DNA of 64,000 nucleotides from Tetrapyrgos nigripes. Its lineage: Eukaryota > Basidiomycota > Agaricomycetes > Agaricales > Campanellaceae. Below are positions 46,335-56,907 of this stretch, one piece after another; position 1 is the first letter of the stretch, and each line of letters starts with the position of its first letter. The notes under the pieces are model-generated. The model searched no databases, was not told the origin of the DNA, and worked only from the letters and a program-made list of their open reading frames with translations. The DNA lies in contig JAACJM010000009.1 of NCBI GenBank assembly GCA_013368315.1, positions 62,001-126,000 on the forward strand, written 5' to 3'. A program made the position numbers and the translations under genes.

Positions 46335-48622
46335 TTAAGCGACACAGAGAGTCTGCCCACTAGATAGATTCCCAGATGAATGGAAGTTTCCGGAACGAAC
46401 ACATACTCCAGCATTCCTAAAGAAAATGGAAAATGTGGTTAGCTCATATCCACATCAAAGAAAACGCAAAGCAAGAAAAAAAGTACTTACAACTGCATGA
46501 ACTTGGCCGATGTCAAGTTCTGCGCATTGATGAAGTCACCACACCTTGTCGCAGCTGATAAAGTGACAGATCGGGCGCAAGTGGATGAGGTACTGGAAGA
46601 AGACGACGTAGACGCCGTGGTCGTTCCGGTACGGGTCGTAGTGTTGCTGTTGCTGTTAGTGGCGGAAGCGGTACCAGAAGCAGTGGTCGTAGTCGCGGTC
46701 GTGTTGGTAGACCCGGTAGTGGTGTTTGTAGCGGTACCGGTGGTTGTGGTCGTAGTCGCGTTCGTGTTGGTAGACCCGGTAGCGGTGTTGGTAGTAGTGG
46801 CGTTGGTAGCGGTCGTCGTCGAGTTGGAACCAGCGACACAAAGTACATCACCAACACTCAAAGACGTACTCGAGCGGAACTGGCCACGACGGGTACACGT
46901 ATCTGGGTTCCTAAAAGGGCGCAAAAACACGTTAGTATGAGTGTACACGTTGAGCGCTCAGGGAAGAGGAATTGGGTAGATATGAAATTAATACTCACAT
47001 CGACATGAACTGCGCCTCAGTAAGATTATGCGCAGTTAAAAATTGGCCGCACGTCGACGCAGTGGTCACATTGACTGATTGCGTGCACTTAAAACTAGAG
47101 GTTGCGGTCGAGGTGCTAGTTGTAGCCGTGGTAGTGCCGGACGCGGTGGTGGTAGCATTGGTAGAGCCAGTGGCAGTAGTGGTCGAGCCAGACGCAGTGG
47201 TCGTGGCGTTGGTAGACGCAGTAGTAGAGCCAGATGCAGAGACAGTAGTCGTTCTAGTGGTCGAACCAGTGGTGGTAGACGTAACTGCACAAGGAATGTT
47301 CAAAGACTGGCCGGTCTGCCTGTGAAAACAAGTTCAAAACGGGTTCAAACATGAAATTAGACAAGTGAAGGAAAAAGAAAACACATACAAATCATCCCAG
47401 TCAACATTAGGGTTGGCAGCGTACAGCTGGGCAACGGTAATGTTGGATTTGGAAGCAATCTTCTCGTCGTAGTCATCAGACTTGACCTTGTAGATCTTCG
47501 GGCAGGTGGCAGTTGAAGTGGCAGAAGACGATGTGGTGGTGCCACTGACGGTGCCAGAGGTGGTGGCAGTGGTAGTCGTTGCAGACACCGTTGTTGTCGA
47601 AGCGGTACGGCTGGCAGTGCTGGTGGTGACCGCAGTGGAAGCGACCGCGCAAGGGATGTTCAAAGTCTGGCCGATTTGCCTATTGCATTATGTTAGGTAA
47701 AATAAAAGATCAGAGAGGAAAAAAGAACACGCACAAGTTGTCCCAATCAACGTTAGGGTTGGCGGCATAGAGCTGCTTAACGGTGATGTTGAACTTAGGA
47801 GCAATAACCTCATCATAGTCCCCAGATTTGACTTTGTACGAGTTGGGGCATGTAGCGCTCTGGGTGGCAGAGGAGGTGGTGGTAGTCGCCGTGCCAGAGG
47901 TACTGACAACAGTGGTGGTCGACCCACTGGCCGTGGTGGAAACAGTCGTTCCACTGGCCGTGGTGCTGGCGGCAGTGGAAGTAGCTGCGCAAGGAATGTT
48001 CAAAATCTGGCCGACTTGCCTGTGAGACAGGTCTTCAGTGGGAAAGATCCAGACGCGAAGAAAAAAATAACACATACAAGTCGTCCCAATCAACATTAGG
48101 ATTAGCGGCGTAAAGCTGGTCAACGGTTATGCCAGCTTTGGGAGCAATGATCTCATCATAATCCCCAGACTTGACCTTGTACGTCTTGGAACACGCAATT
48201 CCGGAGGAGGTAGACGTGGAGGAGGTAGCTGTGGTAGTGGTGCCAGTGGTCGTACCAGACACGGAAACGGTACTAGCCGGGCAAAGCTTCAAAGATGCAC
48301 CGATTTGCCTGCGCATAGAACCTGTCAGCAAATAGAAGTAGGGTTAACAAGTCAAGACGTACAGATTATTACAGTTGACGCCAGAATTGTAACTCTGAAG
48401 CTGACTGAGAGTCAAACTGTTATCGGCAGCAATCTTGTAACAGAGGTCCCCAGACACGACAACATGAGGAGCCTTGTTGCAGACAGACACGGAAGTCTGA
48501 GTGGCAGCGGCAGACGTAGAACGGGCTTCGAGATTACGAGGATTATGTTGTGGAGAACGAACGAAGGGATGACCAGAGACAGTCAGGGCAGAAGCCAAAA
48601 GGAGAGTGGAAAGAACGACCAT
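46335..48622 (-). CDS. secreted LysM-only protein with Thr-rich linkers
   Basis: Starts at the ATG at 48622 with a signal peptide (MVVLSTLLLASALTVSG) and ends at TAA 46335-46337. Four LysM modules come first: HVVVSGDLCYKIAADNSLTL, KTYKVKSGDYDEIIAPKAGI, NSYKVKSGDYDEVIAPKFNI and KIYKVKSDDYDEKIASKSNI. Each ends N-C-N-N-L or N-V-D-W-D-D/N-L, then Q-x-G-x-x-L-x-x-(I/L)-(C/P). Two divergent Cys-rich LysM-like modules follow (CTQSVNVTTASTCGQFL; CARSVTLSAATRCGDFI), each closing G-x-x-L-C-V-A. Linkers are runs of T, S and A, likely O-glycosylated. Every module is split by a phase-2 intron at the same place. There is no catalytic domain. LysM modules bind chitin or related glycans; known fungal LysM proteins shield hyphae or mask chitin from hosts, so either role is possible here. 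It lies convergently beside FAH copy 2. Confidence 0.9.
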
Positions 48623-49609
48623 TGTCACAAGCGCTGAGACTGTAGAAGGAATGACGATAGGGAAGGAAAACCCTAAAGAACTACCAGACTGAGGCGAGAC
48701 TTTAAACGCTCGAGCTCAGTGGTTCCTATCTCGAGTCGATCATGGCAGATATCCCCAATGGCTTGCGGAAGGTAATCGTAAGTCCGCAAAGGAGTGAGCC
48801 GCTATGAGAACATGTCAATGCACAGGGGTGCACAGGGGTTGAACAGGGATCAGGAATTCGGGAGAAGAAATGCAGGTCGCGTTCAGGTTGAACGCTGCCA
48901 AGACAGGTTTGGAGCAATCTGACGGCCTGGATCGCAGAACGAAGGGGTATTGAGACAGGGCATCCGACACTAGCCCTCAATCGCAGTTCCGAGTCGCACC
49001 ACCGGCTACATCAGGGAACAGGCTGGCAAATGTTCCGTTTTTGATTTCTGGATGGGGAGGAGTCGCGTCGTAGAAAAAGGAGGAAAATTATTGATTCGAT
49101 TTCGATTTTATTGAGCTTGTACCTTCATTTCACAGTTGTTGGTTTGTACTCGGTGTAGAGCTATCGTGTAGAACTGCTAGAGAAACTCAGAAACTTGTAA
49201 CTCGCTTCAACAAAATAAACAAACAAGCAAACATCTCTTTCCTCTCCAACGTCTCAAGGGCAGTACCAACATTTCCTGTGCTGTTAAGAACATTGAATCA
49301 GTCTTTGTCATGTAATTGTAAAGCAGTCCTTTAACTGCAGGACGCGCGTCCAGGGTGACGCGTCTGATGAGTAGAACCGTGATCATGACATGCATGACTG
49401 ATTCCAAACCCGGCCTGCAGTCTCAACGCCTCTCTTCTTCTCCACCACCACCTTCATCTGTGTGTGAACATTGATAGATCCCAGGCGTCTATCAAAGAGC
49501 ATCTTTCTTTGAAGGAACATTAACCGTCTTTCAACTAATCCGTGGATCTTCCTCATCCTTTAATCGCGTCCAAAAACCACTCGATCACCTCACCGCATAA
49601 ACTGCCATA
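48623..49609. other. intergenic, divergent promoters
   Basis: Upstream region shared by the LysM-only gene (-) and Ddi1 (+). A TTTAAA run at about 48702-48707 reads as a possible TATA-like element for the LysM gene, 80 bp from its start codon. No gene recognised. Confidence 0.5.
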
Positions 49610-51352
49610 ATGGAGATCACATTTGTCAATGACTTTGGTCAAACCTTCGTCGTTGAAATAGACGCGAGTATGGAACTAGAGAACGTCATGGCTCTTCTCG
49701 AAGCCGAGGTGCGTTGTGTTGTATCCCTGTAATGACGAACGAATTGAAAAATCTAAATCATCCCCAATCAATCTCAGTCAGGGATTCCTCCTGCAGAACA
49801 AAGTATCACCTATGAAGGTCGGGATCTCAGCAATCCGAAAGCAACCATGCACGAACTGGGTGTTGCAAACCATGCCATGCTTACTTTACGACGAAAGGTT
49901 GTCAATCCTGCTGGAGCGTATGTCTATGAGTCACTGTGTTCCTCCTTCGTCATTCATCAGGCTCGGTTTGTATCCTTGTAGGCCAATCGAACAAGACTCG
50001 GAAATGATGCGATTACAGCTATTAGGAGATCCCAATCTCATGAGGCAGTTGCGCGAGGTGCGTGCCTTTCTTTTTACTTCTCCCATTCTTTTATTCATTC
50101 ATATCCATGAAAATGTAATCTTATTTCCATTCTCTTTCACAATCCCATACCATCCCAATCACCCAACCAGACCCAACCAGAAATTGCCGACGCCGCTCAA
50201 CACAACCCTCAACGTTTCGCTCAACTTCTCCGTCAACACCATGAAAGACTAGAAGGACAAAGAGAAATCGAACGCTTAAATGCCGACCCATATGACATCG
50301 AGGCGCAAAGGAGGATTGAAGAGGCAATAAGACAGCAAGCTGTCATGGAGAATATGGAACACGCTCTAGAGTACTCTCCAGAGAGTTTTGGGAAGGTTGC
50401 GATGCTTTAGTGAGTTGTAATATGACTTCGTCGATGGACAACGTATACTCACTGAAGTTAAAAAGCGTTGATGTGGAAGTAAATGGGCACCCCATCAAGG
50501 CGTTTGTGGATAGTGGTGCTCAACAGACGATTAGTGCGTATTGGTGTATCTTCTTTATGATGAGTGTCCTGACCTTTCTTTCCTTGCAGTGAGCCCCGAA
50601 TGTGCAGAAAGTTGCAAGTACGTGTGCTACATACACTCTTTTATCCCCGTCTAGAAATGTCACCTTTCATTTACAGCATCATGCGGCTATTGGACACAAG
50701 GTTTTCGGGTATAGCTCGTGGAGTTGGGACCGCCAAGATCTTTGGAAGGGTACACAGTTGTCAGCTCAAAGTCTCTGACCTCTTTCTACCTTGCTCTATC
50801 ATGGTCATGGAGGTTCGTCTTCATCTAATAAATCATAAACCTTGAGTTGGGTGACACTCAACTTGACCTTCTTTCCAGGGCCGTGACGTCGACCTCCTCC
50901 TCGGTCTCGACATGCTCAAAGCCCACCAAGCCTGTATCGATCTCGAAAAAAACGTTCTCAGGATCCAAGGCCGTGAAGTCCGTTTCCTCGCCGAACACGA
51001 GTTACCTGCTAAAGCACGTTTTGAGCATTTACTGAATCCTGATAATCCTCCTTCTGTCTCTGGTGCTGGACCTAGTGGGTCTGGTTCGTCTGGTGTTCAA
51101 GGGCAGGGGGCAGGGCAGGGACAGTCAAGACAAGGAACGACTCCAACCCCCAGCTCGTTCCCTGGCAGTGGAACCGCGTTGGGTAGTGCGCCTGCTGCTC
51201 ATCCTCCGAGAAACGCTGGGTCTAATTCTGGCGGATTCCCGGAGGAACATATCAAGATTTTGATGGACTTGGGTGCACCGAGAGAGCTTGCGATTAGTAC
51301 GCTTGCTGCTGCAGATGGGAATGTGGATATGGCGGCTTCGTTGTTGTTCTAA
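49610..51352 (+). CDS. DDI1: Ddi1, ubiquitin-shuttle protein with retroviral-type aspartyl protease fold
   Basis: Starts [20 protein letters not shown] at 49610. The N-terminal ubiquitin-like domain continues [21 protein letters not shown] helical region follows ([34 protein letters not shown]). The retropepsin-like domain begins [17 protein letters not shown], with the catalytic Asp in DSGAQ, and continues [36 protein letters not shown] and [16 protein letters not shown]. After a Gly/Ser linker a C-terminal UBA domain reads [20 protein letters not shown]. Introns interrupt the protease domain twice, around the MSPECAESC exon. Ddi1 carries ubiquitinated proteins to the proteasome and cleaves heavily ubiquitinated substrates. 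All three domains are present. Confidence 0.95.
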
Positions 51353-51620
51353 GGTTTTGGAGCGAATTCCACAAGGCTGGGGAAGGACAGATAGTTACTC
51401 GACTGCGCCTTGGACAAGAATTGGAAGACTTTGCTTGAAATGTAGTACAATTATCATTTATACGCATCCACAGAAGCATGTATGTATCTTTACAGTAGCT
51501 GAAAGCAGCGAATGAAGAATCTAAAAAGGAAAGAATAATATTACATCGTATGTGAATTACAACATGAAGCACTGAGTGATAGCTTAAGTTACAAGGTGTA
51601 CAAGTGAATAAATACCTGGA

Positions 51621-52906
51621 TCAAATGAGAGAAATCCTAGTCCGAACCAATCCTCCTCTCCAATTGTGCATTCCTGCAGACCGACTATGCGCCCAGTCAC
51701 CCTGCATCCTGGAGAACGCATCTTGTATATGCTCCGGCCTCAACGCCGTCCTTGCCTCTGGCGGTGGAAGAAACAGCGAATTCACCGGTAGCGTAAACTC
51801 TTCTCTATCAGGGGACTCCTCTCTCCTCCTCTTCTCTGCAGACCCTCCCATGTTATTCGCTTTCCGTTTTCCCATTACGGGAGAAGCATACTCCTCTCTC
51901 AGAATAGCCTCCTCCAATGACTTCTTCACAGTGAGTCCAGCTATAGTTAGAGATCTGACCATCTCAAAAGCAAGGAAACCAACAATATCGACTGTATCAT
52001 CATTTTGACGGAGGTCAAGATGAGAGGGAAGGTTGAGGAATTCACGAAACCGTTTGGCTTTTCGGTAAGTGAAGGATGCTTGACGACAGTCGGAATAGTG
52101 TTGGTATTCTTCTCGGGTCATTTGGCGAGTTGCGTCGTCTGCTTCCTGTGTGTCGTAAAAATCATAGTTAAAAAGCAGCGAGATACGCAAATTGCTAACC
52201 CACGCACCTTGAGACGTTGAATAGAAGCTTCGTGAGCCTCGATATCATCCTCATCCTCCTCGTCATCGGATTGATGACCACTCTGCCTTAAAACCTCGGA
52301 ATATATAGTCGTAATCTCCCATGGGAGTTTGATTGTGATTTTCTGTGCTTTTGCAGCGAGTTTATCTAGATTAAACGGGGCATGGTAAACAAGAGGACGA
52401 GATAGACGTAATGAGAAAGTGTACGAACCGTCTCCGTCTTCTAAAGCCTCTTCCATTCCACCTCCTCCATCTCCACCGGAATCTTTAGCATGTTTACGCA
52501 CATCTTTCCATGAGAGATATGTTCTCAATCTATTGACTTTTCCTCTATCGTGTCGTATGAGAAAGATAAGGTCCTCTGCAGAAAGATAACGGACACCGCG
52601 TCGGACCGCGAGAGCTCTAGCTTGAACAATCTAGTTATTTTGAGATACGTCTGTATTGAGACTGAGTATTGTTGAGTCGAAAGAGACTCACCAGCTCTAT
52701 CAATTGACTCCGTACAATATCTTCTACGAGATTGACGGTCTCTGGATTCGGGTCTTGGACTTCACCGAAGACGAACATCTGTGAGCGAGTTAACGAAGGA
52801 AACTTCCCGGAAACCAAGTAACGGATACCATTTGTGAGATTTCTTGAGTATACTTGTAGTCCTTTGTGACACTACCCATGATGTCGCCAATTTTTTTGGT
52901 GGCCAT
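51621..52906 (-). CDS. SPT3: SAGA complex subunit Spt3
   Basis: Starts MATKKIGDIMGSV at 52906. The N-terminal histone fold reads QMMFVFGEVQDPNPETVNLV, VEDIVRSQLIEL, VRYLSAEDLIFLIRHDRGK and NRLRTYLSWKDVRKHAKDS. After a linker with an acidic run (DDEEDEDD) the C-terminal histone fold contains CRQASFTYRKAKRFREFLNL and VGFLAFEMVRSLTIAGL. Two histone folds in one chain, like TAF13 and TAF11 joined, define Spt3. It is the SAGA subunit that contacts TBP and helps place it on promoters. The C-terminus, after an RKAN/EKRRR basic patch, ends ARTALRPEHIQDAFSRMQ. Several short introns interrupt the gene. The sulfotransferase-like gene lies divergently 438 bp away. Confidence 0.93.
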
Positions 52907-53344
52907 GGTGGGTGTGGAGAGAGTTCAAGGGGCGCAGTCACCGAGAGAACGCGGCAAATTTAGACGCGTGTCCTTTTCTTCTTACACTCATACACAAGAG
53001 TCTTCTCTGGTCTCTTTGCTTCTCTTACTCCTAACTTTGTGCCCCTTTTCTTTGATTCTCGGTATCTGGACTGGCTTATCTCATTTGGTCCAGCAAATGA
53101 ACGCAAGAAGCCGCTGTGTACTTTCCTATGACCTCTATGACATCTTTTATTGCATCGTGATCCCGTTTTATCCCAGTGCTATTCTTGTCTACATTCAAGT
53201 TAAGCTCCGTAGCGTGGAGGACCTTCCTCCACAGAAGTAAGTATGAGAAATATGGATTCTGGTCCAATTGTGCGAATGCAATGCCGCATATAAAACGCTA
53301 GCAATGTGTATCCAGACCCATACGTATATCCTTCTCAACTCCCT

Positions 53345-54562
53345 ATGAACACCCAACATCAACCTAGCAATCCTTTGAGGCTCTTTATCTTTGGCCATCC
53401 TCGAACCAGGACCAATCTCTTTTGCCGTCTCTGGCATAACCATCCCGATGTGCTAGAGAAGCAATACCCGCTCATGGAGCCATGGGTCTATGGTCCAGAA
53501 CGACAGGAAATTCGAGAAAGGATACTCCCTCCTGGAAAGATGGAGCAGCATGTGAAGGATACGTTCCAAGCCGGATTTGATGGTCTTCAGGAATTGATCG
53601 CCGTTGCTGAAGCTGAGGTGAGTGGTCTACCATCACTGAGTCGATGACTTCACTGATGAATGCCTCTTTCTGTTTCTCTTTTACAGGGTAAACTACCCAT
53701 CGTAAAGGAACACGTGTATCATATGATGGATGCTATTAGCCTCTGTGCGCACCTTTCCTTGTCATACGAGGGAAGACCCAAACCGTCACTGACGGATCGC
53801 CAACTCGACATTCCCGAGTCTGAAAGAGTCTATGACCGCAATATATTTGGCGAGCCTTCAGACCTGCCAATCCCAAACCCGACCATACTGCCGGAAAGGT
53901 TCCTCAAGACGCTTTCCCCAATCTTCGTCATTCGTCATCCAGCAAAAGCCTTCCCTTCCTACCTACGAGTTTGTTCAGCGTATGGTGGAAGTGTGTTCGA
54001 CGACGCTTTCCGTATCAACGCTAGTTACAAATGGCAACGACTGCTTTATGATTGCTATGATGCCTACTTCAAGGCGAAAGATATTAAACTGGGCAGCAAT
54101 GGAGCTCCTAGTGACGTAGTGAATGGGTACGGAAATGGGTACGGGAATGGTCACGCTCACAGTCATAAAATTTGGCCTGTCGTTCTCAACGGCGACGATC
54201 TCGTGGTAGATGCGGAGAGGGTGATGCAAAAGTTGTGTTGTTACACGGGCCTCGATGCTTCCAAGATATGTTACTCTTGGGAGTCTGAGGAGAATACATG
54301 TCAAGACGCGATATCTCAGGCGTTATGGAACCAAGTTCAGAATTCTACGGGAATCATCAAAGACCCAGTATGTGTTGTGTTCTTGTGTATATTTATTATG
54401 CTCACTGTCCACCCTAAGCAGACATGCTCCAAACCTGTCGCGATTGCAGAAGAAGCGAAGAAGTGGACAAAAGAATGGGATGAGGAAGTCGCTAAGAAAC
54501 TTGCGGAGTTTTGTGAAGCAGCTATGGACGATTACAAATATCTTTTGCAGTTTAGCATTTAG
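53345..54562 (+). CDS. P-loop sulfotransferase-like protein
   Basis: Three exons, with clear joins at EAE|GKLPIV and KDP|TCSKPV. The start at 53345 (MNTQHQPSN) is preferred; an in-frame ATG at 53306 would add 13 residues. A P-loop-like phosphosulfate-binding site reads RLFIFGHPRTRTNLFCRL. The second cofactor segment, FVIRHPAKAFPSYLRV, matches the Arg/Ser-containing 3'-phosphate-binding motif of sulfotransferases. The C-terminal third holds an amphipathic segment and KEWDEEVAKKLAEFCEAAMD. The family fold is well supported; PAPS-dependent transfer to a small molecule is the usual role, but fungal members of this group are poorly characterised and the substrate is unknown. Confidence 0.75.
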
Positions 54563-55349
54563 GAAACGCGCGGACTTCAAACAGATTTTGGATTTTTTGT
54601 CATGGACATTTATTGGACCTGTACTTGTATGGAAGCTCGGTTGTAATTCTACTTGCCTGAAAATACACAGCCACCCAATACTATTTTTAATCCGAACAGG
54701 CCTTAGCGCGCTTAGCCGCTAGCGTTTAAACGTTTACGTTTAATGCTGCTAAGTACATCACTACAACTTACAGCCTCTTACAGCTTCAGTCTGTCTTATT
54801 CCCCGCCCTTCCTCCGATGTGCCCACCGTACTGCCGATGCGCATCGACCTGTCTAAATTTGTTTCCTGATACTATCAACACATCAACACATCAACGAACA
54901 TCGAAGTCTCAATCACGGGCGCGTTACGGGCTTGGTACCGTTGCTGCGGCTACAATAGCTCTTTTCTTTTCCAATACTATCACCTCTGACGGCTGGCGAA
55001 GTATTGAAACTTTTGCAGATGAAACCAACTTGAAGACCTAACGCGCCCTACGTTCCACCGGAGCGCCTATACCTATAACTTAAGATCTCCGACAATGCCG
55101 CCCTCATGAATTGCTACATACCAAATGAAGGTTGATTCCGTTGGAGTTGCACAGCACGACATATTGACTTCTGTTGTCCCGAAGGAAACGCCGTTGTTCA
55201 GTGTTGATTTCGTGCTTCCCGCATGGCAACATCGCCATGAGCAGAATAAAAGCTTCATGATGGGAGACGTCAACTTCCTTGTCTTCCTTTCTTCCTTTCA
55301 ATAACTTTTTTCATTCATTGCCAGCGTCTGGTACCGTCGGTTCATCACA
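54563..55349. other. intergenic, RTA1-like gene upstream region
   Basis: No gene recognised. A palindrome-rich, A/T-poor patch lies at about 54703-54750 (GCGCGCTTAGCCGCTAGCG, TTTAAACGTTTACGTTTAA) and might be the trace of a small mobile element, but no terminal repeats could be matched. Confidence 0.5.
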
Positions 55350-56502
55350 ATGCAGGTCTTTGGGAAGGGAAGCTTGCAGGCACAGCCGGGTTTGGTGGCG
55401 ACAGCCGCCATGTTGCTTCTGTGCTCTCAGTTGTCATATGCACAAAGTGTGTTTTGGTCATCCTCTTTCTGAGTTTTCAAGTTGCTGACTGCAGTCATTC
55501 GTTCTCGCATTTGCTGCAGACACGGAGAATACAGGTTCCTCCGGGACCGGGAAGCATAATGCTGTTGAATTCCTTTTCGGGTATACACCCAGTGTATTAG
55601 CGGCAGCTATAGCTGGAGGAGTGTACTTGATTACTGGAGCCATCCTCCTATTCAATGTAATCAGGCATAGAAATTGGTGGGGATTGTGTCTTCCTATAGG
55701 TGCCGTTGGTGAGCTTCGACCGACTCTGCTGATAATTCCACACTTATATCCTTGCTGTTACGTCCAGCTATGGCTTTAGGCTTCGGTGTCCGAATCCTCT
55801 TGCATATGCCCGAACATCAAACCAAATCTATCCTTATTCCCGAAGAAGTCCTTGTATCTTGCTCTCCAGCTGCATACCTCGCTTTCAACTACATAGTCTA
55901 CGGCAGACTTCTCCGTTTCAATATTGGAGATCGTCATTCTCTTATCCGACCTAGTTGGATTGGAGCGATGTTCATCCTCAGTGATGTGTCTACGTTTGTC
56001 ATTCAAGCCGCAGGCGCTGCGATGATGACCAACGCCGATTCTGTGAAGAATGGGGAAAATATCTTCAAGCTTGGTGTCATTCTGCAATCGATTTCTTACT
56101 ATATCTTTTGCGTGTTTATGATTTGGACTTGGTGGAGCCTCAGGAGAGAGGGTAAATCTTCAGGGCAAGAGCCTTGGTGGATGGCTTTCAGGACGTTGGG
56201 GATCTCTTCAGCTTTCATTATAGTGCGTACTGCCTACCGCATTGTCGAGAGTTCTACTCCGCGCGGAAGCTATATCAGATCTCATGAAAGTGAGTTTTTC
56301 TGCAACTCGTTCTGCAACCGTTTGCTAATTTGCAATTATTTATCTAGTGTTCCTCTACCTCCTGGATGTCCTGCCTCTCTTCATCGCTATTTCCTTCTAC
56401 ATTTTCTGGTGGCCTGGTAAATATATGCCGATTAAGGGAGGAGGACTACCGGAGGAGTACTCCTACGTGAAGAATGAGACTGCTTGGAATGAGGCTGCTT
56501 GA
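55350..56502 (+). CDS. RTA1-like seven-transmembrane protein
   Basis: Starts MQVFGKGSLQAQPGLVATAA at 55350, spliced at AQN|TENTGSS and near RSHE|VFLYLL. Membrane spans in order: VLAAAIAGGVYLITGAILL, LCLPIGAVAMALGFGVRILL, CSPAAYLAFNYIVYGRLL, WIGAMFILSDVSTFVIQAAG, LQSISYYIFCVFMIWTWW, WMAFRTLGISSAFIIVRTAY and LDVLPLFIAISFYIFWWPG. The motifs GY-x-PS, the LSDVSTFVIQAAGAAMM segment and R-T-x-Y-R-x-x-E match the RTA1 family of fungal lipid-translocating exporters, linked to 7-aminocholesterol resistance and to phospholipid or sphingoid flux at the plasma membrane. The C-terminal tail is short and acidic-aromatic. Confidence 0.88.
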
Positions 56503-56907
56503 GATTGCTTTATTTGACTTGCGTATACGGGACTGGACGCTATTTCCTACTAGGACTTTGATTTTTTAATTCCATAGTACGCTCGCTTTAGCTCTATTAT
56601 GTGGACTGTATTTATCGTCGTGAACCATAGCATATGTACACGATCCAAAAAGCAGATGAATGCAGGGTAATATATAAGAGTCAAGGTGAATCATGAAGTG
56701 CGTAAAGTACATGGCGATGAAGTACAAAACGAATCGAAAGCACAATCAGAAAGCAAAAACATACGCTGTATGATAGGAAGAAAGTAAGTAGATACAAATG
56801 ATAGATAACTATAGAGTAACTACATGGAAGATGGAGGAGTAATGACTCATTAATGAGCATGCAAGTGTACGGAAGGAGGTCCTTGCCCAACTGAGATATC
56901 ATCCATG
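56503..56907. other. intergenic, convergent 3' ends
   Basis: Lies between the RTA1-like gene (+) and the kinase gene (-). No gene recognised; A/T-rich as expected of 3' UTRs. Confidence 0.6.

Noticed and set aside
46497..47963. Plus-strand frames rich in Val/Ala/Leu that look like membrane proteins
   Set aside because: They are antisense to the Thr/Ser/Ala-rich linkers of the LysM-only gene; ACN and GCN repeats read backwards give Val and Ala runs.
50410..50592. A stand-alone retroviral protease-like ORF from a retroelement
   Set aside because: The DSGAQ segment belongs to the protease domain of Ddi1, with Ubl and UBA domains in the same spliced gene.
54703..54750. End of a DNA transposon, suggested by palindromes
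   Set aside because: I could not find a matching inverted repeat, a target-site duplication or a transposase fragment nearby.
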